Shown here in pieces: positions 42,658-48,657 of a stretch of DNA of 48,657 nucleotides. The position numbers and the translations under genes were made by a program. The stretch is taken from NCBI GenBank assembly GCA_002315945.1, contig DCIJ01000027.1, forward strand, positions 762 through 49,418, given 5' to 3'. Positions within the stretch are counted from its first letter, which is position 1. Each line of letters begins with the position of its first letter. This stretch comes from Lachnospiraceae bacterium UBA1729. GTDB lineage: Bacteria; Bacillota; Clostridia; Lachnospirales; Lachnospiraceae. The notes beneath the pieces were generated by a model. That model was given only the letters and a program-made list of their open reading frames with translations. It did no database searches and was not told the DNA's origin.

Positions 42658-43125
42658 TTATAAAACGCAGATTGAATCTTTACTAATATTGCTAAAGTCA
42701 TTCTCGATCTGGTACCCTGTATATTGTTTATTTGTATCAATCCATCTTAATACATCAGGTTTTTTATCTAAAAAATGGAATGAAATAGGTATCTTTAATT
42801 CAGGATATCTTTCTTGAAGTTCAATAATACTTATGGGCTCTATTTCTTTAAGCCAAAGCACTTTCATGACAAACTTATTTCTCTGCATATAATCTCGTAT
42901 ACGAGCAACAACCTCACAATCATCTTGATACTGAAATAACCAATCTGATAATAGTTCTCTCTGAGATAATCCTATCTCTGCCACTATCTGTTGTCGAGGT
43001 TTACCTAAATATACAAAAGCACGAACTTCTTCATTACAGAATTTCTTCCTATGTTCAAATATTTTATCTCCATTTCTCAAAGCTGGATACCATTTTTCAT
43101 CAAAACTCAATAAAATAGTACGCAT
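42658..43125 (-). CDS. ASCH-domain protein
   Basis: 155 residues. The N-terminal half (ILLSFDEKWYPALRNGDKIFEHRKKFCNEEVRAFVYLGKPRQQIVAEIGL) follows the ASCH/PUA-like pattern: LS-x(5)-G-x-K-x-x-E-x-R-K, then a Y-x-Y/VYLGxP strand and a G/AEI strand. ASCH domains bind nucleic acids or modified nucleotides and are frequent in phage and mobile-element cargo. The C-terminal half has no match I know. It lies between the restriction locus and the phage-like repressor, so it could belong to either. Function unknown. Confidence 0.72.
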   Translation of the reverse strand: MRTILLSFDEKWYPALRNGDKIFEHRKKFCNEEVRAFVYLGKPRQQIVAEIGLSQRELLSDWLFQYQDDCEVVARIRDYMQRNKFVMKVLWLKEIEPISIIELQERYPELKIPISFHFLDKKPDVLRWIDTNKQYTGYQIENDFSNISKDSICVL

Positions 43126-43259
43126 ATGCTAAAATCTCCTTTCAAATGATTCATATTATAGTTGTAACTGGTAGGGGGGAATCACAATCTCCACATCTTA
43201 TATAATGTCGAACCGCTGCCCAGCCTCACGCATAAAATCGCGAAATGCAATAGGGGGGG

Positions 43260-43676
43260 CTATGGTTCCATTGTCACAGATACTGAAATAGTATGATCTT
43301 TAACCAGTGTCTCCTGATATTTACATCTTAAAATTTCACTTCTTATAAGATTTTCAACAGCTGATTTTCCATAATCATCCAATAATAGATACAAATTAAA
43401 AATATCCTGCAAATGTTCTTCCGTTTCCCAAGCTCCAAGTTGGTCTATTTCTTCGTCTGTAAGAGTAGCAGAAGAATCATCATCCGACCGCCCCAGCAGA
43501 TAATCCGTTTTTACATCCAACAGCTCTGATAAGGTGCAGAGCATTTCAAAGTCTGGTTTTCTTTTTCCGGTTTCCCACATTGCCACAGTGCCGGTAGAGA
43601 CTGACAGCTTTTGGGCAAGTGTAACTTGTGTATAGCCTTTTTTCTTTCGAACCTCTTTTAATCGTTTGTCGAACAT
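43260..43676 (-). CDS. CI-like repressor of the mobile element
   Basis: 138 residues with an N-terminal HTH_3 domain (RLKEVRKKKGYTQVTLAQKLSVSTGTVAMWETGKRKPDFEMLCTLSELLDVKTDYLLGRSDD, about 5-66) and a short acidic C-terminal region without the S24 autoprotease motif. It is divergent from the excisionase/primase module, the classic position of a lysogeny-type master repressor. The 120-nt spacer upstream is very AT-rich and includes dyads such as ATTACA/TGTAAC (43755-43774) and ACAGT/ACTGT that might be operators. Start ATG 43676 with GGAGG. Confidence 0.85.
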   Translation of the reverse strand: MFDKRLKEVRKKKGYTQVTLAQKLSVSTGTVAMWETGKRKPDFEMLCTLSELLDVKTDYLLGRSDDDSSATLTDEEIDQLGAWETEEHLQDIFNLYLLLDDYGKSAVENLIRSEILRCKYQETLVKDHTISVSVTMEP

Positions 43677-43792
43677 AGCATTCCTCCATAAAATACAATC
43701 AATATACGCTTATATTATCACAGTCTGTTATTTTTATAAACTGTCTTTTATAATATTACATCATATTTTGTAACATTATGTGAGATTTTATA

Positions 43793-43970
43793 TTGACTTT
43801 TATATCTGATTATGCTAAAGTAATGATGTAGAAATCAAAACGCATCTACGGAGGCCCTGCTCCATCGCCAGGGAATCAGAGTCAATCAAAGTAAATAATA
43901 GACAAATATTGAGTCAATCAGAGTCAAACACCGGAAATCCGAGTCAATCAGAGTTCCGGTGTTTTTTTTG
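43793..43970 (+). promoter_or_regulatory. Attenuator-like leader of the excisionase-primase operon with triple GAGTCAATCAGAGT repeat
   Basis: A promoter (TTGACT 43793-43798, 17-nt spacer, TAAAGT 43816-43821) is followed by small hairpins (GTAGA/TCTAC 43828-43849; CCCTG/CAGGG 43855-43873), then three copies of GAGTCAATC(A)(A/G)AGT at 43879-43892, 43911-43924 and 43941-43954. AACACCGGAA (43927-43936) pairs with TTCCGGTGTT (43954-43963) and eight Ts follow: a strong intrinsic terminator upstream of the coding region, whose loop contains the third repeat. Transcription must pass it to reach the operon, so conditional readthrough is likely. Confidence 0.75.
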
Positions 43971-43998
43971 TCCAAATTTACGAAAGGAGCATTTGATT

Positions 43999-44181
43999 AT
44001 GGTGATGGATAAAACAACGATGAGCGTTCAGGAGCTTTCCGCACAGATGGGTATCTCACTTCCCAAAGCCTATGCGCTGGTAAAACAGCCAGACTTTCCT
44101 ACCATCAAAATCGGTACCAGAATCCTCATACCAATTGAAGCTTACAAAGAATGGCTGCTCAAAAACGCAATCAAAGACTGA
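43999..44181 (+). CDS. Excisionase-family helix-turn-helix protein
   Basis: A 60-residue MerR-like HTH (AlpA/Xis type): TTMSVQELSAQMGISLPKAYALVKQPDFPTIKIGTRILIPIEAYKEWLLK. Such small proteins direct excision or activate early genes of integrative elements and phage satellites. Start chosen at ATG 43999 because AAAGGAG lies 9 nt upstream; the open frame upstream to 43909 runs through the terminator hairpin and is not plausible. The primase gene follows after 36 nt. Confidence 0.85.
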   Translation: MVMDKTTMSVQELSAQMGISLPKAYALVKQPDFPTIKIGTRILIPIEAYKEWLLKNAIKD

Positions 44182-44217
44182 CAGATACCAAATTTCAGCG
44201 GAAGGAGGTAACCACAA

Positions 44218-46524
44218 GTGGTATCCCAGACTTTGATTGAAGAATTAAAACAACAAAAAATATGGCTTATATACTTTAAGACCATTACAAAGAACGGCAA
44301 TACTACCAAATCGCCTCGTTCTGCAAAGAACACTGCAACAGGAGCGGATAAGGCACACGCTGATACACTTGTCACCTATGATGAAGCAGCTTCTGCCATG
44401 AAGCTATATGAAGCGGATGGAGTTGGTCTTGTAATTCCTGAGGATTATTTTCTTTTGGATATCGACCACAGGGAACTGTCAGATCCGTTTGTGCAGATGA
44501 TGCTTGCAAGGTTTGATACCTATACAGAGTATTCCCCAAGCGGAAACGGCATCCATATATTAGGAAAGCTCGATAAAGACAGACTGCCTATTTACTATGA
44601 TGAGAAAAATGCCAGATACCGCCTCGACAGTGCCTATTATTACAAAAATTCAAAGCTGAACCTGGAAATATATCCCGGCTGTGCAACAGCAAGGTTTTCC
44701 ACCTTTACAGGAAATGTGATAAAAGACCTTCCATTAAAGGACTGCACACAGGCACTTCTTACTACATTCGATAAGGAAATGCGTAAAAAGGAAAAGGTCA
44801 GATACAGCTCTGAACGTGATGGGGATAAGGCATCATTTGATATTATCTGCGATCTCAGGAAACAGAAAAATGCAGATAAGTTCATAAAGCTTTATGACAA
44901 GGGCGATTTCTCTGATTACGGCTCACAGTCCGAAGCGGACGCGGCACTTTGTTCCATGATTGCTTTTAGGACAGGTGATGATCCTGAAATGGTGGATGAA
45001 ATATTCCGCACATCTGCTCTTATGAGAGACAAATGGGAACGTGATGATTATCGAGAAAATACCATAAGGTATGCGATAGATTCCCTTGAAGGTCAGTTCC
45101 ATAAATCAGTACGCAGCAGACCGCCCTTCATTGTCTATGATGAAGCTAAAGGCAGGGAATATGTTATTCCAAACCTTTTAGCCCAGTATGTTAGGGAACA
45201 TCTGAATTACGTGCTTGTAAGGGATGATGGTAGACATGCTCTTATGAAATATGTCTATGAGGATGGCTATTATCAGTATCACGCAGATGATATGATGAAA
45301 GGCCGCATTAAGCAGTTTATTGCTGATTATGATGAAACACTGGTAAATCTTCGGGATGTAAATGCCGCTCTGGAGCACATCAAGACAGACCTGGATTATG
45401 TGCCAATGGATCTGATGGATGCAGATGAAAGTATTATCAACTTCCAGAATGGTCTTTTAAGGATTACAGCAGATGATATGGAGCTTATCCCTCATTCCCC
45501 AGATATCTACAGCACAATTCAGATTCCCTGTGAATGGAGCTTTGATAATACTGCAACACCTGTATTTGATGCATATATGCACACACTGACAGATGGCAAT
45601 AAGGATATAGAGAAATTACTGCTCCAGTTTATCGGAGTATGTATATCAAATGTCAAAGGTTACCGCCTTAAGAAATCCTTATTCCTTGTAGGTGATGGTG
45701 ATACAGGCAAATCACAGCTTAAAAGCCTTGTGGAAAAGCTTTTGGGTAAAGGCAACTTTATTGGCATTGACCTAAAAGAGATTGAATCCCGCTTTGGTAC
45801 CGGTTCTACTTACGGCAAACGCCTTGCAGGCAGCTCTGATATGAGTTTTTTATCAGTGGATGAGCTTAAGACCTTTAAGAAAATGACCGGTGGTGACAGC
45901 GTATTTGCTGAAATGAAGGGCGAACAGGGCTTTGAATACACCTACGGCGGTATGCTTTGGTTCTGTATGAACCGACTCCCAAAGTTTGGTGGCGATAACG
46001 GTCAGTGGGTATATGACAGAATCATGGTTGTAAATTGTCCCAATATTATTCCCAAAGCAAAACAGGATAAGGAACTGCTGGACAAAATGTATGCAGAGAG
46101 ATCCGGTATTATCCATAAGGCTGTATTGGCATTACAGGAAGTAATTGCAAATGGCTACAGATTTAATGAGCCTGACTGCATATTCAAGGCAAGAGCCGAC
46201 TACCAGCAAACCAACAGCACTGTTATTACCTTCTATAACGAGTGTATGTGCCCTTGGGAAAACGGCAAAATAAACCGCCATTACACTGCTGGCAGAATAT
46301 TCAAGGTTTATCAGGCTTGGTGCAAAGACAATAACAACGGCTTTGCTCAGAATGCCAAAGAGTTCCGCGAACAGCTTGCTGATTATCTTGGAACAACCTT
46401 TTCGGAAATGACTACCATGCAGAAGGGCAACCGCTATTATAGAAATCTTACCATCACTGGGGAAACCAAAGAGCTTTATGCAAAGGAGTACGGATATGAT
46501 GATGAAACGGACTTCTTGCAATAG
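44218..46524 (+). CDS. Primase-polymerase/SF3 helicase (phage D5-like replication protein)
   Basis: 768 residues, predicted to initiate the element's own replication. N-terminal archaeo-eukaryotic-type primase segment: LLDIDHRE (catalytic DxD at 81-83) and YSPSGNGIHILGK (106-116). Middle linker (about 220-310) matches the PriCT-like region; then D5_N (about 370-470). SF3 helicase: Walker A FLVGDGDTGKSQLKSL (about 488-503), SFLSVDELKTF (Walker B-like) and GGMLWFCMNRLPKFG (motif C, sensor Asn). Start is GTG 44218 with GGAGG 9 nt upstream. The presumptive origin lies right after the stop. Confidence 0.9.
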   Translation: MVSQTLIEELKQQKIWLIYFKTITKNGNTTKSPRSAKNTATGADKAHADTLVTYDEAASAMKLYEADGVGLVIPEDYFLLDIDHRELSDPFVQMMLARFDTYTEYSPSGNGIHILGKLDKDRLPIYYDEKNARYRLDSAYYYKNSKLNLEIYPGCATARFSTFTGNVIKDLPLKDCTQALLTTFDKEMRKKEKVRYSSERDGDKASFDIICDLRKQKNADKFIKLYDKGDFSDYGSQSEADAALCSMIAFRTGDDPEMVDEIFRTSALMRDKWERDDYRENTIRYAIDSLEGQFHKSVRSRPPFIVYDEAKGREYVIPNLLAQYVREHLNYVLVRDDGRHALMKYVYEDGYYQYHADDMMKGRIKQFIADYDETLVNLRDVNAALEHIKTDLDYVPMDLMDADESIINFQNGLLRITADDMELIPHSPDIYSTIQIPCEWSFDNTATPVFDAYMHTLTDGNKDIEKLLLQFIGVCISNVKGYRLKKSLFLVGDGDTGKSQLKSLVEKLLGKGNFIGIDLKEIESRFGTGSTYGKRLAGSSDMSFLSVDELKTFKKMTGGDSVFAEMKGEQGFEYTYGGMLWFCMNRLPKFGGDNGQWVYDRIMVVNCPNIIPKAKQDKELLDKMYAERSGIIHKAVLALQEVIANGYRFNEPDCIFKARADYQQTNSTVITFYNECMCPWENGKINRHYTAGRIFKVYQAWCKDNNNGFAQNAKEFREQLADYLGTTFSEMTTMQKGNRYYRNLTITGETKELYAKEYGYDDETDFLQ

Positions 46525-46538
46525 CTGGGTAGCACCCC

Positions 46539-46833
46539 GGGTAGGACTAAAAATAAGAAGTCCTACCCACGCAAACCCTTTAACCACAATGGTTTCAGCC
46601 ATTAGGTAGGACTGGGTAGGACTTCTCCAAACTCATTGGCGAAAAATATAAAAGTTATGTGTGCAAGGTAGTATGCATATAAAAGTATATTTTATGAGAA
46701 ATGGAATTGTGATTACTCCTACCTACAACTACCTATAGGCTACGAACCCTTATTTTATCAGCAATATCAGAAAAAAAGGACTCCTACCCGAAGTCCTACC
46801 TGACACCTACCTGAGCAGGAATAACTCCTACCT
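46539..46833. other. Candidate replication origin: inverted iterons around an AT-rich core
   Basis: The 340-nt space after the primase gene holds copies of GGGTAGGA(C/G)T. Left set: 46539-46548 (+), 46559-46568 (-), 46604-46613 (+), 46614-46623 (+). Right set, all minus: 46715-46724, 46780-46789, 46792-46801, 46803-46812 and 46824-46833, with a partial at 46727. An AT-rich stretch (46630-46714) separates them. The first two left copies form a perfect 10-bp hairpin. Satellite origins of the SaPI type have this layout, two iteron sets in opposite orientation flanking an AT-rich region next to the primase; the function is inferred. Confidence 0.7.
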
Positions 46834-46870
46834 AGACTACAAATAAATTTATTTTACGGAGGAAATGAAC

Positions 46871-47176
46871 ATGAATTATCCATTAAGAAAAGCAAACAAG
46901 GAAGGTACTCGATTAGAACCACAGCACAGTTATTATTCAGATGAATATGCTGAGAGAATGTGCGACCTTCATCTCAGGGATGAGATCCATCGTGACGGCA
47001 ACGGCAAGCTTCATAAGTATTACAGACTTCATGCCAAAAAGGCGCATACAGAGGAGCAGGCTTTCGCCTATGACATTAAATGCCCACACTGCTATTCAAT
47101 GCTTAAGCAGGTCGGCAGACAGGAAACCTATACAGAGCTTGGTCTTTATACCTGTCCAAGCTGTAACAGATATTAA
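46871..47176 (+). CDS. Zinc-ribbon protein of the element
   Basis: 101 residues. The C-terminal half has IKCPHCYSMLKQVGRQ and YTCPSCNRY, a CxxC-x(n)-CxxC zinc ribbon; the N-terminal half is charged and helical (RMCDLHLRDEIHRDGNGKLHKYYRLH). Function unknown; its position 13 nt upstream of the capsid gene suggests an operon. Of two ATGs (46865, 46871) the second has the better spacing to ACGGAGG. Several Tn4451-type and satellite-like elements of Clostridia carry similar small proteins; I recall the pattern but have no family name. Confidence 0.7.
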   Translation: MNYPLRKANKEGTRLEPQHSYYSDEYAERMCDLHLRDEIHRDGNGKLHKYYRLHAKKAHTEEQAFAYDIKCPHCYSMLKQVGRQETYTELGLYTCPSCNRY

Positions 47177-47189
47177 GGAGGAACTTACA

Positions 47190-48122
47190 ATGAGCTATAC
47201 AGAATTTTCTAATCAGCCTGAATATTCAGGACACTTTTGGAACGCAATGAGAGGTCATAACGAGCATTATGACAAGCTTCACGGAGGTTATGACAATTAT
47301 ACCAGCACTTATAATTTCCCTGACACATCTAATAGCAAGCTTGAAGCACTTATAAAGGCTGAGAGCATTTTTAGAAATATTGCCACAGTTTTCAAGGCAT
47401 ACAGGAGCAATTACCGCATCTTTGCAAAGGACTGTGAAGATCTGGCAGTATTTATCCCTGATGGCGGTCAGATTCCGATTTATGATGGAATCAATGATTA
47501 TTTTACCATTAACACCGTGGATTCACATAAGCTGGCTGCCTTTGTCAAGTTGGATGAGGACTTTGCATCTGATGCCGCCTTTGGCATTGAAGATTATCTA
47601 ACAAAGAGATTTGCCGGTAACTTTGCTGATGCAGAGGATAAGGCATTTATCTGTGGTACTGGTGTGGATGAGCCTACAGGAATACTTAATGATGGGAGCG
47701 GAGCCGAAGTCGGTGCGACTGCATCCGCTCTTACCTATGATGATGTAATCAGCCTTTACTTCAGTATTAAGCCTAAATACCGCAAAAAGGCAGTGTGGCT
47801 TATGAATGACAATACTGCAATGGCACTTCGTAAGCTGAAAGATAAGGACGGCAATTATCTTTGGAACAGCAATAACGATACCATTCTTGGTAAGCAGGTA
47901 TATATTTCAGAGTTTATGCCTGATGCAGCTGCCGGAGCAAAGCCTGTTGCCTTTGGAGATTTCTCTTATTACTGGACAATCCTTAGAAAGAGGATTTCAG
48001 TAAGGTCACTTACAGAGAAATTTGCACTTAATAATCAGATTGGCTATCTTGCCTTTGAGTTCCTTGATGGAAAGCTTGTACGCAGGGATGCTGTAAAGGT
48101 ATTGCAGATTACACAAAGCTAA
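47190..48122 (+). CDS. HK97-family phage major capsid protein
   Basis: 310 residues of the PF05065-type capsid fold. After a short N-terminal arm (residues about 1-60, KLEALIKAESIFRNIATVF) come the diagnostic FAGNFADAEDKAFICGTGVDEPTGIL (about 146-171), LYFSIKPKYRKKAVWLMNDNTAMALRKLKD (P-domain helix/strand) and the C-terminal GKPVAFGDF-like segment AKPVAFGDFSYYWTILRKRISVRSL. The ~100-residue scaffolding delta domain of HK97 gp5 is absent, and no protease, portal or terminase is encoded nearby in the window. Start ATG 47190 with AAGGAGG. Confidence 0.88.
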   Translation: MSYTEFSNQPEYSGHFWNAMRGHNEHYDKLHGGYDNYTSTYNFPDTSNSKLEALIKAESIFRNIATVFKAYRSNYRIFAKDCEDLAVFIPDGGQIPIYDGINDYFTINTVDSHKLAAFVKLDEDFASDAAFGIEDYLTKRFAGNFADAEDKAFICGTGVDEPTGILNDGSGAEVGATASALTYDDVISLYFSIKPKYRKKAVWLMNDNTAMALRKLKDKDGNYLWNSNNDTILGKQVYISEFMPDAAAGAKPVAFGDFSYYWTILRKRISVRSLTEKFALNNQIGYLAFEFLDGKLVRRDAVKVLQITQS

Positions 48123-48147
48123 AATCTGACTTATGTCATGATATACA

Positions 48148-48200
48148 GCCATGGCCTGTACTCCCTTATAGGCTGTGGCACTCCTATTTTTCACTTTTCA
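48148..48200 (+). terminator. Terminator after the capsid gene
   Basis: GCCATGGCCTGTA (48148-48160) pairs with TATAGGCTGTGGC (48167-48179) with three mismatches or wobbles, followed by TATTTTTCACTTTT. Confidence 0.7.
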
Positions 48201-48337
48201 TTTCGCGACTTTACACACGAAAGGGGGCGGCGGTTCTACGCTTATACCTATATAGAGATTTGCACACCCCCTACCCCCTGAAAGGTGATACCCCGACACA
48301 GAATCTAAGTATCAGAGTCAAAATAGAAATCATTACG

Positions 48338-48364
48338 GAACAAGCTGGCTGTGCAGCTCGTTTC
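48338..48364 (+). promoter_or_regulatory. Leader hairpin before the TnpW-like gene
   Basis: GAACAAGCTG (48338-48347) pairs imperfectly with CAGCTCGTTTC (48354-48364), directly upstream of AAAGGAGG. The 48202-48380 leader also has G-rich GGGGGCGG and a C-rich CACCCCCTACCCCC segment, and the string ATCAGAGTCAA that echoes the repeats at 43879-43954. Confidence 0.5.
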
Positions 48365-48381
48365 TGTTGAAAGGAGGAGCT

Positions 48382-48534
48382 ATGGATCAGGATAATATCA
48401 CCAGAAAATATATTGGCGATATACTTTATATTATCGAATCAGAGACCAGTGCTTCCGCAACAGAAACTGCTGTGGATAAGATCAAAAGACTGATTCTATC
48501 AGGTACTGATGCCACCACCAAACAGGCATCCTAA
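48382..48534 (+). CDS. TnpW-like transposon-encoded small protein
   Basis: 50 residues starting at ATG 48382 after AAAGGAGG. The sequence ITRKYIGDILYIIESETSASATETAVDKIKRLILSG follows the TnpW family pattern (R-x-I/Y-G-x-x-x-Y-x-V/I-x-x-x-x-S-x-x-x-x-E-x-x-x-D-K-x-x-R-L-I), small proteins encoded just before the large serine recombinase of Tn4451-type elements. Function unknown, possibly an accessory to recombination. It lies 85 nt upstream of the next start. Confidence 0.8.
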   Translation: MDQDNITRKYIGDILYIIESETSASATETAVDKIKRLILSGTDATTKQAS

Positions 48535-48560
48535 ATTTCACAATTTGTTCGGTTGACTTC

Positions 48561-48599
48561 TCTTCATAGCGGGCCTATGATTAGGTTACCGCTTGAAGA
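48561..48599 (+). promoter_or_regulatory. Hairpin between the TnpW-like gene and the recombinase
   Basis: TCTTC-AT-AGCGG (48561-48573) pairs with CCGCT-T-GAAGA (48589-48599), a bulged 10-bp stem upstream of GGAAGGAGG. No T-run follows; it may control recombinase translation. Confidence 0.5.
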
Positions 48600-48619
48600 C
48601 TGTCATGGAAGGAGGACAC

Positions 48620-48657
48620 ATGATAGGACAGTCTTTAAAGATAACAGCCCTGTATTG
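48620..48657 (+). CDS. Start of a probable large serine recombinase (truncated by window end)
   Basis: Twelve codons are visible: MIGQSLKITALY, starting at ATG 48620 behind GGAAGGAGG. Large serine recombinases of the TnpX group commonly begin with a short lead and then ITALYCRLSRDD, so the visible ITALY fits that start; the position behind a TnpW-like gene supports it. The identification rests on very few residues and on context. Confidence 0.6.
   Translation, partial: MIGQSLKITALY

Noticed and set aside
42530..43259. Left attachment site of the mobile element
   Set aside because: G-runs near 43180 and 43250 looked promising, but without the right end no matching core can be shown.
43909..43998. 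Longer start of the excisionase-like gene
   Set aside because: It would translate through the terminator hairpin; ATG 43999 has a proper ribosome site.
46941..47189. Upstream extension of the capsid reading frame overlapping the zinc-ribbon gene
   Set aside because: The overlap is out of frame with a good gene, and AAGGAGG marks ATG 47190.
1..48657. tRNA, rRNA, tmRNA or SRP RNA genes
   Set aside because: No cloverleaf signatures or conserved rRNA segments were noticed by eye; a covariance search could still find small RNAs.

Overview
The window looks like the chromosome of a low-to-mid G+C, anaerobic Firmicute, most probably a Lachnospiraceae member. This is inferred from gene families (a DUF4250 protein, a SymE-like toxin of the type common in that family, a fused 2-hydroxyacyl-CoA dehydratase activase, PdxR/PdxST, PyrB plus PyrI, a TnpW-like element) and from strong AGGAGG-type ribosome sites. 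I cannot name the genus. No rRNA, tRNA or CRISPR array was recognised.

Layout. 1-38 kb is mostly conserved chromosome: a truncated NifU-like Fe-S scaffold gene; pyrBI-hslO; a nitroreductase divergent from a MocR-type regulator; a three-gene ABC importer; two CobW-type metal GTPases (one with a DUF1980-like tail, one with a very long His/Asp tract); a chloramphenicol-acetyltransferase-like gene; a secreted 5'-nucleotidase whose start lies in REP-like hairpins; bioY-MATE-HD-GYP; an alpha/beta hydrolase; pdxR divergent from pdxST; then a long leftward run (read right to left: glycosyltransferase, plsX, acpP, rnc, smc, ilvA, SGNH hydrolase, giant activase, rhomboid-like protein, ftsY). A SymE-like gene follows at 38.2 kb.

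38.5-48.66 kb is accessory. It opens with a complete-looking type II restriction-modification locus: an m6A methyltransferase facing a leftward operon of a controller (C) protein and two paralogous PD-(D/E)XK-like endonuclease subunits, with a C-box-like operator. An ASCH protein comes next. Then comes a mobile element combining phage and transposon parts: CI-like repressor, an attenuator-like leader, an excisionase-like protein, a primase-polymerase/SF3 helicase, a candidate replication origin with inverted iterons around an AT-rich core, a zinc-ribbon protein, an HK97-type major capsid protein, a TnpW-like protein, and the first codons of what looks like a large serine recombinase cut by the window end. 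This resembles a capsid-encoding phage satellite carried by a TnpX-type recombination module; its left end is not visible.

The most unusual signal is not a gene. At least six genes of the conserved part (hslO, both cobW genes, the hydrolase gene, ftsY, smc) end in short tandem repeats (14-25 nt units, 2-4 copies) that contain or abut the stop codon and run into the 3' non-coding DNA; plsX and pdxT show weaker versions. None was seen in the accessory part. I know of no described system that explains this.
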